The notes beneath the pieces are model-generated. The model was not told where the DNA came from. It made no database searches and was given only the letters and a program-made list of their open reading frames with translations. From Clavulina sp. PMI_390 (taxonomy: Eukaryota; Basidiomycota; Agaricomycetes; Cantharellales; Hydnaceae): a stretch of DNA of 64,000 nucleotides. Shown piece after piece: positions 1-12,316 of the stretch. The position numbers and the translations under genes were made by a program. Position 1 is the first letter of the stretch. Each line of letters begins with the position of its first letter. The stretch is taken from the NCBI GenBank assembly GCA_015039315.1, contig WIDE01000005.1:462833-526832 (forward strand). The letters run 5' to 3'.

Positions 1-2501
1 ACCCCCCCAACAACGCTGCTCCTGTCCTGACCGAAAAAGAATGCGGCTCGTGCAAGACATTCCTGTGCCACAAGTGCCTGGATGTCCCCGACTAGGAGAG
101 GCCACCCAACAAGCCGGCGAAGTGATGGGTCTTCCGCGAGCAGGTCGGACAACAATATTGCATTCTCTGAACGTGCAAAGTTAAGCACGCTCTCATCTCG
201 CTCATCAGTGGCCAGTAGCCATCTAGGATTGAGGGGCCGATAGTTAGTCTCACTTAATCCTCGCGCGCGCAGCCACTTGAAGAGACCTACTTGTCATCCG
301 GACCTGGTGGCAGAACGTCGTCAAAAGAGGTGTCAAAGACCGCACCAGGAACGTCAGGAAGCACTTGTGGTTGGTGCAAGGACGAATTCAAAAAAAGGGC
401 TCCCCCGAAGAGGCGCCACCGAATGTGCTGGATTCCGTCCAGAGCCGATGGATGTAAGGCGACTCCATATCGTAAAACTACAATAAATCAGGCTGAGTCA
501 ACTCGTAGAATGCAACCGGTCAGTATTGTCTATGGAGAAAAGGCTGGCTTACAGTCGCCACGCCGCCAGTGAGCCGCCATCCACATACGGCCCCCATTCA
601 GCTCACGCATCCTCTCTGCCAAGGCATCAGCAAGTAACGAGATGGAGTCNNNNNNNNNNNNNNNNNNNNNNNNNNNNNNNNNNNNNNNNNNNNNNNNNNN
701 NNNNNNNNNNNNNNNNNNNNNNNNNNNNNNNNNNNNNNNNNNNNNNNNNNNNNNNNNNNNNNNNNNNNNNNNNNNNNNNNNNNNNNNNNNNNNNNNNNNN
801 NNNNNNNNNNNNNNNNNNNNNNNNNNNNNNNNNNNNNNNNNNNNNNNNNNNNNNNNNNNNNNNNNNNNNNNNNNNNNNNNNNNNNNNNNNNNNNNNNNNN
901 NNNNNNNNNNNNNNNNNNNNNNNNNNNNNNNNNNNNNNNNNNNNNNNNNNNNNNNNNNNNNNNNNNNNNNNNNNNNNNNNNNNNNNNNNNNNNNNNNNNN
1001 NNNNNNNNNNNNNNNNNNNNNNNNNNNNNNNNNNNNNNNNNNNGTGCGGCTCCCGAGATCGTCTGTCAACCCCTTCATGGAACCGAATGGAGCGACTCTC
1101 GTCTCCCGATGAGCGATAGATTTCTGGAGATTCTGATTTATCCTATGACGGATGTCAGCTGCACTGAGCCGAACTAGGTATGCCGAGCTTGTTGAAAAAC
1201 TCGTAACACACCTGCCTTCATAAGTGTAAACCCTCATGAGACCATAACGGGCTAAAAACTTCTCGATATCTTCCTCGCTACTATCTTCGGCCCAGGGCGC
1301 GCTTGTCATGCGAAGAAATCCACTACGTACATCTCTGATGGCCATCGTTCCCCAGTTATCGCTTTGCACCTCTTGGCGAAGAAAACTCGATACATTGGCC
1401 TCGAGAGAACCGGGAATGGGAGGCGACATTCTCCGAGTAATTTTGTCAACTCGTGTTGTGTTTTGAGGATCAAATTCGCCGTTGGGCATCACAAAAAGAG
1501 TCGGCGAAGTCAGGGGAGCGGTGGCGTTATGGTAGGTAACAATGTCCCAATGCCCTCGCGAGTTTTCGAGGTCAGGGTCGATTCCGTGAAGTTCTAGGAA
1601 ATCTCGCGTCGTGATGACTGGGTGGTATCGACGGGCTCGTTCAAGATCGATCATAAGTCCGATTGGGATTTTCCAACCTCTGGACCCAAAATAGGATAAT
1701 TGTACGGGAAGTGGTGAAGGCGTAAATCGTGAGACCTTGGGTAATCCTACCTGAGGAGTGTTGGATGGCTCACAGCTGTTCTCTCTGTGGACGCTCGCGC
1801 CACTCATCTGAGTCTAGGGCGTCTCCTCGATTGACCATTTCTGCAAAGGCCGCACAGGCTTCTCTATAATGAACGTCACTGAGCCGGTCACGGGCTAATA
1901 ACCCAAGCCCAGCACTCACACATCGATGGTCTCGCAGGAACGAGCATAAACGAAAGAGGGAATAATTAGTGTCCTGTTGAGGAGTTGTGCGTGCAGAAGT
2001 GACGCTTCAATAATGTAGCGCATCTACTTCGGGACCCTGTTCATCAGCAATGGGCGGTGCGAGGAAGCAAGAATGGTGGCTAGGGGAAGGGGCTGACGCA
2101 CATTATTCCAGCCGAGGTTCAGGCTATAGTCTCTAGCGAAGAATCCATTAGTTTTGGATATTAGTCGGGGTATATCGACGTCGGAACGCTGATTGTTGGT
2201 GTCGTATGTGTTGTTCCCAAGCTTGCTATAGGTTGATGATACGGGGATAGGGTCCGGAGAGGTGGGTAGGCAGAGTCTCTAGAACGAGCAATATCTCCAT
2301 GAGTCAGAGGAGGGTAGATTTCCTCCTCTCTCGACCGTCTAATGGCCTGATCAGCCCAGCACACAAGCTCACCGAGGAAGAAGGAGTCCTCAGAGCCACC
2401 AGGACCCTCGCCAGCTGGGCCTGCAATAAGATACCGAGTAGGACGGCCGACAGATAAAAACGAATATTTAGGGAGCGGCGGAGATCCCGTGCAGAAGTCA
2501 T
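1..2501 (-). CDS. O-fucosyltransferase-like type II membrane protein, copy 1 (partial, gapped)
   Basis: First of three tandem paralogues; the 3' end is cut by the window start and the middle is interrupted by Ns at 650-1043. The ATG at 2501 begins a short basic segment and one hydrophobic helix (FYLSAVLLGILLQ), a signal-anchor for a Golgi/ER lumenal enzyme. Exon 1 ends at a GTGAGC donor after TPSSS; the next exon begins after TTCTAG near 2281, and both sites are matched in copy 2. Further motifs are NLGWNN, WKIPIGLMIDLERAR and HWRRGDF, the last split by an intron (HWRRGD near 550, F-V-R-Y-G near 475). The C-terminal ATDERD/LLSDLL segment lies near 110-225. The HxRRGDF motif and the ATDE region are typical of the GDP-fucose protein O-fucosyltransferase fold, so glycosyl transfer in the secretory pathway is the likely role; donor and acceptor are unknown. 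Confidence 0.7.
561..649. repeat. Near-identical segment shared with 4268-4356
   Basis: Eighty-nine bases match 4268-4356 with a single mismatch (gagccgcc here, gagctgcc there). They encode the exon around DALAERMRELNGGRMW upstream of HWRRGD. Another near-identical stretch is the 3' exon near 19-83 against 3734-3798. Neighbouring exons diverge more, so similarity is uneven along the two genes, suggesting recent duplication or patchy gene conversion. Confidence 0.85.
650..1043. other. Assembly gap (394 N)
   Basis: A run of 394 Ns inside O-fucosyltransferase-like copy 1. It starts right after an 89-nt stretch that differs from copy 2 at only one position. By alignment to copy 2 (4357-4545) the missing sequence should be about 189 nt, so the N length is probably not a true size. 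Any open frame drawn through it is not meaningful. Confidence 0.95.
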
Positions 2502-3654
2502 GGGTGGATTGAACGAGTCTGAAGATGATTGAGCTCAGCTATCAGTCATACGACAGAAAGAGAGGCTGCTACCTGGCAAGAGTCGGGAAAAGAAAGTGAT
2601 GGTGGGGCATGGTCAAAAGTATCACGAAGAAGGAGAAGAAGCACTCCTGCATCATGTCACATTTCAACAAAATTGCCAACGAGGGCCGGGTCCAAGGTCT
2701 AAGGCACCATTCCCAATGCCTTCTATTGGAGTGCAAATGATGCGCAAGCCTCGCCGTATCATGTCCTCGCGCCAGCCTCCGCGCCCAACCACGCTCCCGC
2801 ACTTCTCAATTGATAATCCCCAGAGAAGGCGGTCTCGAGATCAGTCTGAGCCCGATGGGGGGGGGAGGGGTGTCAATCGAAATTTCCCAACCGCCAGGAT
2901 CACCGACCGCAACGATTTGCCAATACCTTCGAACCTGAAATACAAATGCTTCAAGACGGCTAGATATGAGGAGCCCCCTTGGGTGACTGGAAGTACGGTG
3001 AATAGGGACGACCGCTCAAACTGAATGCATATGGTGGTGTTTTCAGTTCCCTAGGGCCCAACTTGAGACACCCGAGCCTGCGACCATCCGCAGCTCGGTC
3101 GTAGTGCGCCCACCATCATAGGCACTCCAAAATAGGAGAATACTCAGTGTGCACAGAGCTTGTTCCATGGCAGCATCTCGAACATCCTGTGAGCCGGACC
3201 CTCAAGTGCGCATTGATCTCGAGCAAACCTATCATCTATTGGAGGCAATAGGACAAGCCTCACAATGCGTACGGAGTGGACCTTGAGGGTTCAAAGTAGT
3301 GGTATCGAACGTGATATTGGTAGAGTGCCTCTAAGGAGGATAACAGTGGTGAGGATAAACATAGTCCGATTGTGACAAGCAAAATTGGACGTAAACTTAA
3401 AATTGGAGGGATTTTCTGGGCGTATTGAGATAGTCGGAGATTGATCACCCACCTCCCCCGCTCAAAAATTCAACATCAACATCTGCCCAACGCCGTCCAG
3501 CGACCCCAGCCAATTTCCATTCTTTGAACCTATTTTTCCTACTTCAAAGATTATTGTGGAAGGTATGGGATGCAGTTCATCAGGTTGGGAGTTGAACCGT
3601 AGTCGTGGGCATAATCTTCACGCCACATTTTGACAAGTGGATAAATCCAGCATA
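2502..3654. other. Intergenic region between tandem copies 1 and 2
   Basis: No convincing gene. It should hold the promoter of copy 1 (next to 2501) and the 3' flank of copy 2. The open frame at 2596-3024 (+) has no recognisable motif, and low-complexity G runs lie near 2858. A segment near 3340-3400 (gacaagc, then aattggacgta) resembles sequence near 6350-6410 upstream of copy 2, so part of the 5' flank was duplicated with the gene. Confidence 0.6.
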
Positions 3655-5993
3655 TTACGGCCAGCCGAGGCGATCGAGCTTGACTGTACGTGGATCCATG
3701 CCTCTGACTGCTCGGAGGTTGACGATACCTCCAACAACGCTACTCCTGTCCTGACCGAAAAAGAATGCGGCTCGTGCAAGACATTCCTGTGCCACAAGAG
3801 CCTGAACATCCCCCACCAGTAGGGACCACCCAACAAATTGGCGAAACAGTGGGTCTTCAGCGAGCAAGTCGGACAATAGGATCGCATTCTGTGAACGCGC
3901 AAAGTCGAGGGCGTTCTCATCTCGCTCATCTGTTGCGAGTAGCCATCTGCAGTTTGACAATTGACAGTTAATCTTGTTGGATCTTCGTGACGTCAATTGA
4001 GACCTACTTGTCGTCTGGGGCTGGCGGTAGAGCATCGTCAAAGGAAGTGTCAGGAAATGCCCCAGGAATATCAGGAAGCACTTTCGGTTGGTGCATGGAT
4101 GCCTCCAAAAACCGGGCCCCCTCGGACAGCCGCAACCTGATGTGTTTGATTCCCCCCTGAATAGTCGGGTCTAGGGCGACTCCCCACCGTAAAACTATAA
4201 TGAACAAGGTTGAGTCAGCTCAGAGGATAAGCCTGGGTTCGGAAGAAAGGTTGACTGACAATCACCGCGCCGCCAGTGAGCTGCCATCCACATACGGCCC
4301 CCATTCAGCTCACGCATCCTCTCTGCCAAGGCATCAGCAAGTAACGAGATGGAGTCGATATGTGTCAAACCGTGCAGCACTGTCGACGTAAAGTCATCCC
4401 GCGCCGTCGGAGAGGTGAAGAAGAGAAACCCCTGGCACAAGCAAAAATTAACAAACTGTTAATTAAAATCTAGTGATCGCTTGCAGAAGAACTTACAGGC
4501 CTTCTCTGATCATGCAGTTCACCTGTTACCAGTAGGACATCTTCTGTGCGATTCCTGAGATCGTCAACAAGACCATTCATTGAAGCCGATTGAACGACTC
4601 GAGTGGCCCGATGAGCAATAGACTTTTGGAGATTTTGGTTTATCCTTTCGCAAAAGTCAGCCGAGTGCGCCACATCTCTATCGAGTTCGTGAGAGACTTG
4701 CGACTCACCTCCCTTCATAAGTATAAACTGGTATCAGCCCATACCGACCCAAGAACTCCTCAATATCTGCTTCCCTACTACCCTCGCCCCACGGCGCTAT
4801 GGCGAGACGAACAAACGCATTGCGAACATCTTCGATGGCCATGGTCCCCCAGCTATCACTTTCCACCGTTCGACGAACGGAAAACAAAGCGTTGGCCTCT
4901 GGAGATCCAGGCGCAGGGTTCGGCACTCTTCGGGTAATTCGATCGACCCGGGTGGTACCTCTGGGATCGTATTGACCGTTAAGGAGTACAAACAGAGTGG
5001 GCGAAGTCAAGGGCGCAGTAGTGTTGTGGTAGGTAATATTGTTCCACTGTCCACGTGAATCTTCTACAACAGGGTCAACCCCATGAATTTCTAGGAATTC
5101 TCTCGTGGTGATGACTGGGTGGTATTGACGAGCTCGTTCAAGATCAATCATGAGTTCGATGGGAATTTTCCACCCCCTAGAAACGAGACCGCATAATCAC
5201 CCAGGAAATGACCAGGACGTGATTAACCAGAGCGCGGGCGATATATCTCAAGCGGCAGTGCTCACAGTTGTTCTCGTTGCGGGCGCTGACGCCACTCATT
5301 TGAGCCTAAGGCGTCCCCGCGATTAACCATTTCTGCAAAGGCTGCGCAGGCTTCCCTATGATAACGGCTGGTGAGTTGACCATGCCCCAATAATCCAAGC
5401 CTAGCACTCACACGTCGACAGCCTCACAGGAGCGTGCATAGATGAAGGAGGGAATGACGAGCGTCCGGTTGAGTAGCTGTGCGTGAAGAAATGACGCTTC
5501 GATAATGTAACGCATCTACTTCGAGGCCCTATTCGTTAGCGACGAGCCACACGAGGAGAACGGGAAGTGATGAGCGGAAGGAGCTGACGCACATTATTCC
5601 ACCCTAGATTCAAGCTGTAGTCTCTGGCATAGAACCCATTGGTTTTGGATATTAGTTGGGGTGTATCAGTGTCGAATTGCTGGCTTTTGGCGCCATATAT
5701 GTTGTGCCCAAGCTTCCGATATGTAGACGAAATGGGGGTAGGAGCCGGAGAATTGGGTAGGGGAGGTTTCTGGAAGGAGCAACGTCTTCATAAGTTGGAG
5801 GAAGGGGCGCTTCCAGCACTCTCGGCGGCCTAATGGCCCGAGTGGCTGGGCACGACGAGCTCACCATGTTGGAAGGGGTTCTTAGAGCCACTAGGGCCCT
5901 CACCAATAAGGCTTGAAGTAAGATGCCAAGTAGGATGGCTGATAGATAAAAACGAATATCTAAGGAGTGGCGGCGATGTCTTGAAGAAGCCAT
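3655..5993 (-). CDS. O-fucosyltransferase-like type II membrane protein, copy 2
   Basis: Apparently complete middle member of the tandem trio. The ATG at 5993 (MASSRHRRHSLDIRF) precedes a signal-anchor (FYLSAILLGILLQALL). Intron 1 runs from GTGAGC after TPSNM to TTCCAG near 5780, the same sites as copy 1. Later exons carry ARDYSLNLGWNN, MRYIIEASFLHAQLLNRTL, WKIPIELMIDLERARQYH, RMWMAAHWRRGD with F-V-L-R-W in the next exon, WLLATDERDENALDFARS and LLSDLLAEDPLFRQFVGW, ending at 3655 after DRLGWP. LNRTLVIP near the start of the fold and HWRRGDF near its centre fit the O-fucosyltransferase-like fold. It is probably a Golgi or ER lumenal glycosyltransferase; the acceptor is unknown. It is much closer to copy 1 than to copy 3. 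Confidence 0.75.
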
Positions 5994-6680
5994 GAGAGGG
6001 TGAAACGGGTCTGGAGGCGGGTCCACCCAGCCATCAATATTGAATAAGTCACAAAAAAGAAAGAGATTTCTACCTGATAGGAGCGGAGGAAAAAAGGACT
6101 GGTGGGGAATGGTCGAACTATCATGGTCAGAAAAAAAAACACTGCTCCCCCAATTCTCCCCTCCCTCCGTCTCAACGCCCACAACCAGCCTGGGGACTGT
6201 ACGTACGTTACTATGCATCCGCTTTGCGCCGTGACTACTGTATTCAGCCCTCCAGTAAGCCAATATTGTAGCTCACATCCCCATACAATACCCCCTCCCA
6301 GCAGGTGGTGCCATGAATAGGCTCACGGCAAACAACCGTTTCACCTGAGAGAGGGATAATCTTAGGCTGATTTTGACAAGCGAATTGGACGTAATATCAG
6401 AGTGGAGGCGCGTGCCGGGCTTGGCGGGATCGCCGCTAGCGTCCCGGGTCGATCACTGAAGGTTAGCTGGCGGTTTCACCAAAATCAAACCCGGCGAGCG
6501 GGTGGCTCCCCGCAGCAAATCTCACATCGATCTCTTGGCAGAAAGGCTCTCAGCGCCCAGGATTACGGGTTACATTAGTAAGGTATGGATCATCTAATAA
6601 TAGAATCTATAGCGTACGTTGGGCAAGTGGGAGATGTAGGGGACCGGGTTTCGGCCAAGGGGGTCCGGTCTCCTCAAAAC
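5994..6680. other. Intergenic region between copies 2 and 3
   Basis: Presumed promoter of copy 2 next to 5993 and the 3' flank of copy 3. The open frames here (for example 6040-6234 +) lack recognisable motifs and have no paralogue support. The stretch near 6350-6410 resembles 3340-3400 upstream of copy 1. Confidence 0.55.
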
Positions 6681-8922
6681 TCAGGTGCCGTCTAAAATCA
6701 TGGCTCGGTGATCAAGCCCCCTACTTGTTCGAATGTTGACGACTCCTCCAGCTACGCTGCTATAGGCGTAGCCGAAGAAGAAGGCCGAGCGTGCCATCAC
6801 TTCTTGCTCGACAAGAGCAACAATGTCAGTGAATAGCAGTGGCCAGCCGACAAGGCGACGCATTGCTGGCATTGATGCCAAGACGTCGGATAATAGTACA
6901 GCATTCTTACTCCGAGCATATGCAAGTGCGTCTGGGTCTCGTTCATCAGTCGCAAGATACCACCTAAACAGAGTATGTTAGGAGACACGAGTCAGATGAA
7001 GACATATAATAACAGAAATGCGTTCTCACTGATCTCCTGGAAGAGGCAAAGGTCCACTGAATTCTCGCTCGACGTTTGTTGACGATGGTGAGGCCGCTTC
7101 AGCTTTAAGCCCTTCAAGGATCCCTCGACCGCTGTCAAGGCGGGATAGCAACATGTCCACTCCCTCATGGGATGTCCTGTTATGGTTCCAATTCAGTACA
7201 ACAACTGGGGCGCGAGTCAGCTTTGGTTAGTGAGGTTGCTAAAATTAGATGTTTGCTACGTACAATCTCCTCGTCGCCAGTGAGCAGACATCCACGTGCG
7301 CCCGCCGTTCATCGCGGTCATACGATCTGCAATTGCGTCCGCCAGAGCTTGTATTGCTGGTGGATGGACAATACCATTCAAAACTAGTTTCTGGTATGCA
7401 TCACGGGCTGCTTCAGAAGTAAATGCCATGAAACCCTGCGGTCATCGTCAGCTTACCGAAATATCACCAGCGAAAGAAAACTCACAGGTTTGCGATCGCC
7501 ATGAACCTCCCCTTCCACAAGCAGTACTTCCTCATTGAATTGAGCAAAGTCGTTCACGAAACCTCGCATCAGCTCAATTGGAGCAATCTCAATGACAGGA
7601 TTGTCCACCGCTTTGGAGAATACGGAGGGACTGTGGATAATGTCACACTAGAGGTCGAGCAAGTTGAAGAAAGGCGACTCACAGCCCGGAAAAGGTGTGG
7701 ATGGAGGTTAGGCCATACTGTACAACCACATCCGATATGGTACGGTTCTCTTGTGTCCCCCATCGCTCCCCTGTGATACGTTGGAGATATTTCGCCACAA
7801 CATCGGTCCGTATAGTCTTTTGCTTCCCCATCTGTTGGAGAAGCTCATCATGTATCGTCAACGCATCTAAGTCAAGTTTTGGCGGAGCTGCAAGATCCTC
7901 CGGCAGCGTATCCACGCGTAACACCTCAAGATCATGATCAAACTCTTGGTTGGGGACGATGACCAATGACGTCGACGGCGGATTGGTCGCAGGCCCGTGA
8001 TAGATTGTGCGGTCCCAGCGTCCATTTTTTGATTCCAGCGTCGTTGACAAATTTTTTATTCTCAGGAATTGCGCCACTGTCACAACAGGCACATGTTTCC
8101 TCATATTCGCAAGGTCGATCATTGCATCTATGGGAACCAGCCAGGCCCTATATGACTCACGTGTCAATGAACAGCGAAACATAATAGGGTGAGGGTTGAC
8201 GAACGTTGGGTCTTCGGCTGGATATCCATCCCAATAGCCTTTCCCCATTGCCTCCTCGCGGTTCACCATGGTTGCAAAACTTGTGCATGCGGGACTTTCA
8301 TGGCTGTCAGCTACCAGGTAACTTTGATGAGGCACTGAAGTGGATATCTTACCGTTCGGTTTCGCAGGACCTGACATAGACGTAAGATGGGATGACTAGA
8401 GTACGATTGAGAAGCTTTGCGTGTAGGGCGGAGCCTTCGATAATATATCTCATCTAGAATGATTATGGTAGGTTGTGAGCGGCGGGACCACGAGCGCACC
8501 AACAAAGGCGGAGCACATACATTATTCCAGCCGAGCCAAACACTATAATCGCGAGCGTAATAGCCCTTGGTGGACGCGACCATGTCTCTTAGATACGATA
8601 TTGTGGGCTGGTCTTCACTGGGCTCAATCAACGTGCCCAGTCCCCCACGAACATACTCTGAAGAAACGATTGGGTCGTGAGGGGACGAAAATGTAGATGA
8701 ATTAGAGCAAATAAGCGAAGGGTCTGCTGATGGTATCAATGTGTGGAATCGTGCGCGAAATATGAAGTATTGAACGATCAAGCCAGAGAGTACGGCGGCT
8801 CCATAGAACGTGATAGTGCGTTGGTGGCGCGACAGTTTTTGTTGGAGGGTTAGGCTCTGGTGGAAGTAGGAGTAGTGATGACGATTGGATTCCTCGTGCA
8901 GTGGAATGTACCCACTAGCCAT
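6681..8922 (-). CDS. O-fucosyltransferase-like type II membrane protein, copy 3
   Basis: Third, more diverged paralogue. I chose the ATG at 8922 (MASGYIPLHEESN), which gives a cytosolic tail of about 40 residues before a single hydrophobic helix (FYGAAVLSGLIVQYFIF); upstream in-frame starts exist. The later part matches copies 1 and 2 exon by exon: YYARDYSVWLGWNN with a GTATGT donor, MRYIIEGSALHAKLLNRTL, YRAWLVPIDAMIDLANMRK and, at the end, GWPLLFTDIVALVEQEVM with SSVAGGVVNIRTSRGLDHR, stop 6681. Unlike copies 1 and 2, the segment before ARDYS is one open exon here. The role is predicted as for the siblings, a lumenal glycosyltransferase of the O-fucosyltransferase-like fold. Which paralogue is ancestral cannot be told from this window. 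Confidence 0.72.
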
Positions 8923-9402
8923 AAGGCCTGTAATAATTATGCGTCTGGCGAACGTCAAGGATGGCGGTTTGAGACGTGCCGTGAGAAACCGCGTCATGCC
9001 GCGAGCTACCTCCTTCTTGGCCGCAGATTGCCAAGAATGGCCCAGTTTTCTCGGCCAGCGAGATACGGCTTATCGCCAGAATTGAAGTTGCAACTGGGAG
9101 GGGTGCCCATGCTCACTGCTATTCGTGTTTTAGTGATGTCACTTGCTGCGGCGATATATATAAACACAGGAAGTGCTACTGTGGAAAATCATCTCACGAC
9201 GACAACAGCAACCAGCACACTGGGCTACCGACGGGCGCAATCCGAGAGATTAATATTCATTCGAAGAACAAGATAGGCGTGGACATGGAAGCATCTGCTT
9301 CTTTCTACATGTGGCTGTCGCTCGGGGTAAACAAACTCTTTCTGTAAACTAGTGTACGCTGCGGTTGCCACCCTGACCAACCCTGCTCAATCTGCCTCTC
9401 CG
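8923..9402. other. Intergenic region
   Basis: Holds the upstream region of copy 3 and the 3' flank of the Atg22-like gene. An AT-rich tatatataaa stretch lies near 9152-9163. No coding signal that I trust. Confidence 0.5.
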
Positions 9403-11995
9403 TCAAGCAACCTTATCCACGGAATGGAGACTTTGCTGGGACTCGTGAAAGCCAGTAGCGTCCTTCCTCCCTTGGTCCAAATCCACGAAACAAATCACGA
9501 TGGTTGCAATGACGGAAAGGGCGAACAAGAAAGGGTATCCCATCCAGTTATTCCCGTTCGAGCGGTCGATGATGGCTTGAATGACGTTGGGTCCGATGAC
9601 TGAAGACGACCTGTTTGTCAACGAAAACAGTCCAAATAGCAGGTACTCGTAGTTGCGGGGGGACAGTTCGCTCATCATTGTTTGGCCTAAAAAGCAAAGT
9701 CTTGAGGGCTTCTAGATAGCTCGCAGTTTAGGAGAGCGGACGCACTGAATGAGTAGTATGAAGCCTGAAGCAGTCCAGAATAAGCTAGAGATATTCAAAG
9801 GTCTGGTCATTGAAGTGTTCTGATGACGAGGACAGCATTCCATCATACCGCTATAAGCCCAGAACTCCCACACCTTCCGCAAGCCTAAAATAATTCAGCC
9901 ATCGATCTACGCACAGTTAGAGCGCTGGCAAGCTCACCAAAACGATGGGTCCAGATCCTAAGGTAGTAAAGAAATTAGGCTCGACCCTATATGACAACAA
10001 GGGACGGTCAATACGCACCCGATCATCCCCCACACCGTCAAAAACACTGTAGCAACACAGCTGATCAAGAACTGGCAGATACGGTCAATGTATCGTCAAG
10101 GTTAGCAAGGATCCACATCAACGTACAAGTTTCTTGGTGTGAAGCTTCCAGCGTTTCTGGATGTACCACAAGAATGCAATACTATAAGGCGAAGTTCAGA
10201 GATTGAACCGATCTCGTGTTTCTGGTACATGCCTGCTGAAGGATGTGACCGATTGTACGAAGCTCAAATAGGTGATCTGGAGGAAGGAGAACTCGAAAAC
10301 GGCGTTTTGGCAGATCGAAACGAGCGTATTGGTGGTGTTGAACGCATCCGCGAGCAAGAAATAGCCGATGAGATACAGGAAAGTGTGCGGCAAGCGGCGA
10401 TACTGTTTGACGGCGTGCCAAACCTTCCACATGGTGTGAGAATAGAAAGATGTCATAGCAAATTGCACCTCACCTGAACCCAGCCAAGGGTCAAATAGTG
10501 GCGGCCTTTGGGAAACGGGGGGCCGGGTCTATATTGTTGGAAAATGACTGTCCAATGGCTCAGAGGCAGCGAACTGGGCGATGACAAGATAACGCTTACA
10601 CCACCAGATACCGAGGACAATCCACCAGCTATTCACAACTAAGAGAGTGTAGTTGTCGGCCTTTGGGTTGTCGGCGAGAGGCAGTAGGATACTCAGTGCA
10701 AGACAGAGTGTTGCGAAATACCTGAGTGCCAAGTCAATATCGGTTAGATTTGAGGCTCCCCGAAGGACCAAGAGACGAACCCAAAGTTGCAATTAACCTA
10801 AGAAATTTGAAAGTATTATTATGCAAGAATATACTAATTCCATCGAACTGCATACCCAACTAATGCTACTTATTCTGCTCTTCTCAAAGCTCACGACCTT
10901 AGCATATTCATCTGAGGAAATATGCCCATCGAGAAGGTCTCGGCGGGCGTTGATAGCAGGTTCGGTGTTCCGTGCGAGCCGCACAACTGTAGCCGCGAGG
11001 AATGCAAATGTAGAAGCGCCTACGGAAGGGAGCGGTGAGCGTGGTGGGGCGCATCCGATTCAAGCAAGCTCACAGGTAATGAACTACATTTGGTAGATGA
11101 TTAGACAGTCTCCTACAAGGAAGCGTCGCGCAACACTCACCGAGACCATGTATAGGCCCATAGCTAGCCTCCAGTCATTTGGACCTATCAATCAATTGTA
11201 TATCAAAAACAAAGACTGCGAAATGGAAAAAGCTCACCAGTCACAGACATGAAAGAAAACTGAGCGGCGAGACATACTGAACAGCCATCAGTGCCTCAAT
11301 GGAGCAGCGTGAATGGAAACGGTGAAGTATTACCAATAGTAGTTCCAGCTAAAGCCCATTTCCCAATGTTACCATAGTCTGCTGCCGGAGAGAGCGTGGT
11401 AAAAATAAGGGACATAAAAAGGAAACTGAAGCAATTGTGAGTCTTAACGTCCCAAAGTTCACGCTATTAAGAACAGCTTCACCTCAGTCCATTTGCGATA
11501 AGGATGATGGAGTTCACGCTTTTTGTCCCATGTAGCCAAGGGAGAACACAATTTCCAGAAGCGTTCGCGTCCAAGCAGCTTGAGCCCGGCCCACGCACAG
11601 GGTCATAGCCTAGATTGGGCGAAGGAAGATGTCACAGTTTCAGATATTGACCAGGTAGAGAATCATAAAATGTCGCCTACCAGCTTTAGTGGCATAACCT
11701 TGAAACAAAATGAAGGAGTACCCGAAGGGACCGGTGCTAGCCTGTTGAAGATCAATATAGTTGGAGCTTCGTAAGCTGATACTGAACGAGCAGCAGAAAC
11801 AGCAAACTTACGTCTCCGTTCCAGAAAAGATAATACGACCAAAGCTCGAGCCTCGTGACCTAGATGATTGTCTTATAATGAGACAGATGGATTCCCACTG
11901 CAATTAGAGTTAAATTGACTCACCGGAGGTTCATCCTGGTCTATCACATCCACGGTATCCACGGGGTCAAGAACAAGATCGTCAACTTTTTCCAT
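9403..11995 (-). CDS. Atg22-like vacuolar MFS transporter, copy 1
   Basis: The ATG at 11995 opens an acidic N-terminus (MEKVDDLVLDPVDTVD), followed across an intron by VTRLELWSYYLFWNGD, the ELW-x-YY entry motif of Atg22-type proteins. Short exons encode many hydrophobic helices (for example PFGYSFILFQGYATKAG). The last exon carries MSELSPRNYEYLLFGLFSLT and SSVIGPNVIQAIID, the conserved late Atg22 region, and ends at 9403. In yeast Atg22 exports amino acids from the vacuole after autophagic breakdown. This copy is interrupted by many introns and I did not resolve every exon, so the integrity of the whole frame is not proved. It pairs with the paralogue at 29399-32063, suggesting the accessory block arose partly by duplication. 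Confidence 0.72.
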
Positions 11996-12316
11996 CTCTT
12001 ACTATGGCTTTTATCTAAAGGTCGTTTGGGGCTGCCCAGCTGCAAGTCAAGTGGTATATAAAGGCGTTTAGGGGGCGATGCCCTAGGGAGGACTCCTCAT
12101 TGTCAACACCTCGTGGCAGGAGTTGCGATCCCGAACTGAGTTGACACAATCCTTGGCAGCTCATGCGTAATATGCTTCAAGGAAATGCAATTTGAGTGAG
12201 GGTAGGCTAAGCTTAAAGGGGCAGATTCAGAATTCACAACTCTCGGGAAAGCACCTAGGGGTGGCGCAGTGGGTCTCTACAATCATTTTCCCGGCAAACC
12301 CAGAGAAGCCCAAAAG
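11996..12316. other. Intergenic region
   Basis: Upstream of the Atg22-like copy 1 and downstream of the methyltransferase gene. tatataaagg near 12055-12064 looks like a TATA element, but its orientation does not suit the minus-strand gene. No coding signal. Confidence 0.5.

Noticed and set aside
2596..3024. Plus-strand open frame of 142 codons between tandem copies
   Set aside because: Low complexity, no motif, no counterpart between copies 2 and 3, and it lies in the promoter of copy 1.
12050..12066. TATA element upstream of the Atg22-like copy 1
   Set aside because: Orientation fits the plus strand, whereas the nearest gene start is on the minus strand; no plus-strand gene begins there.
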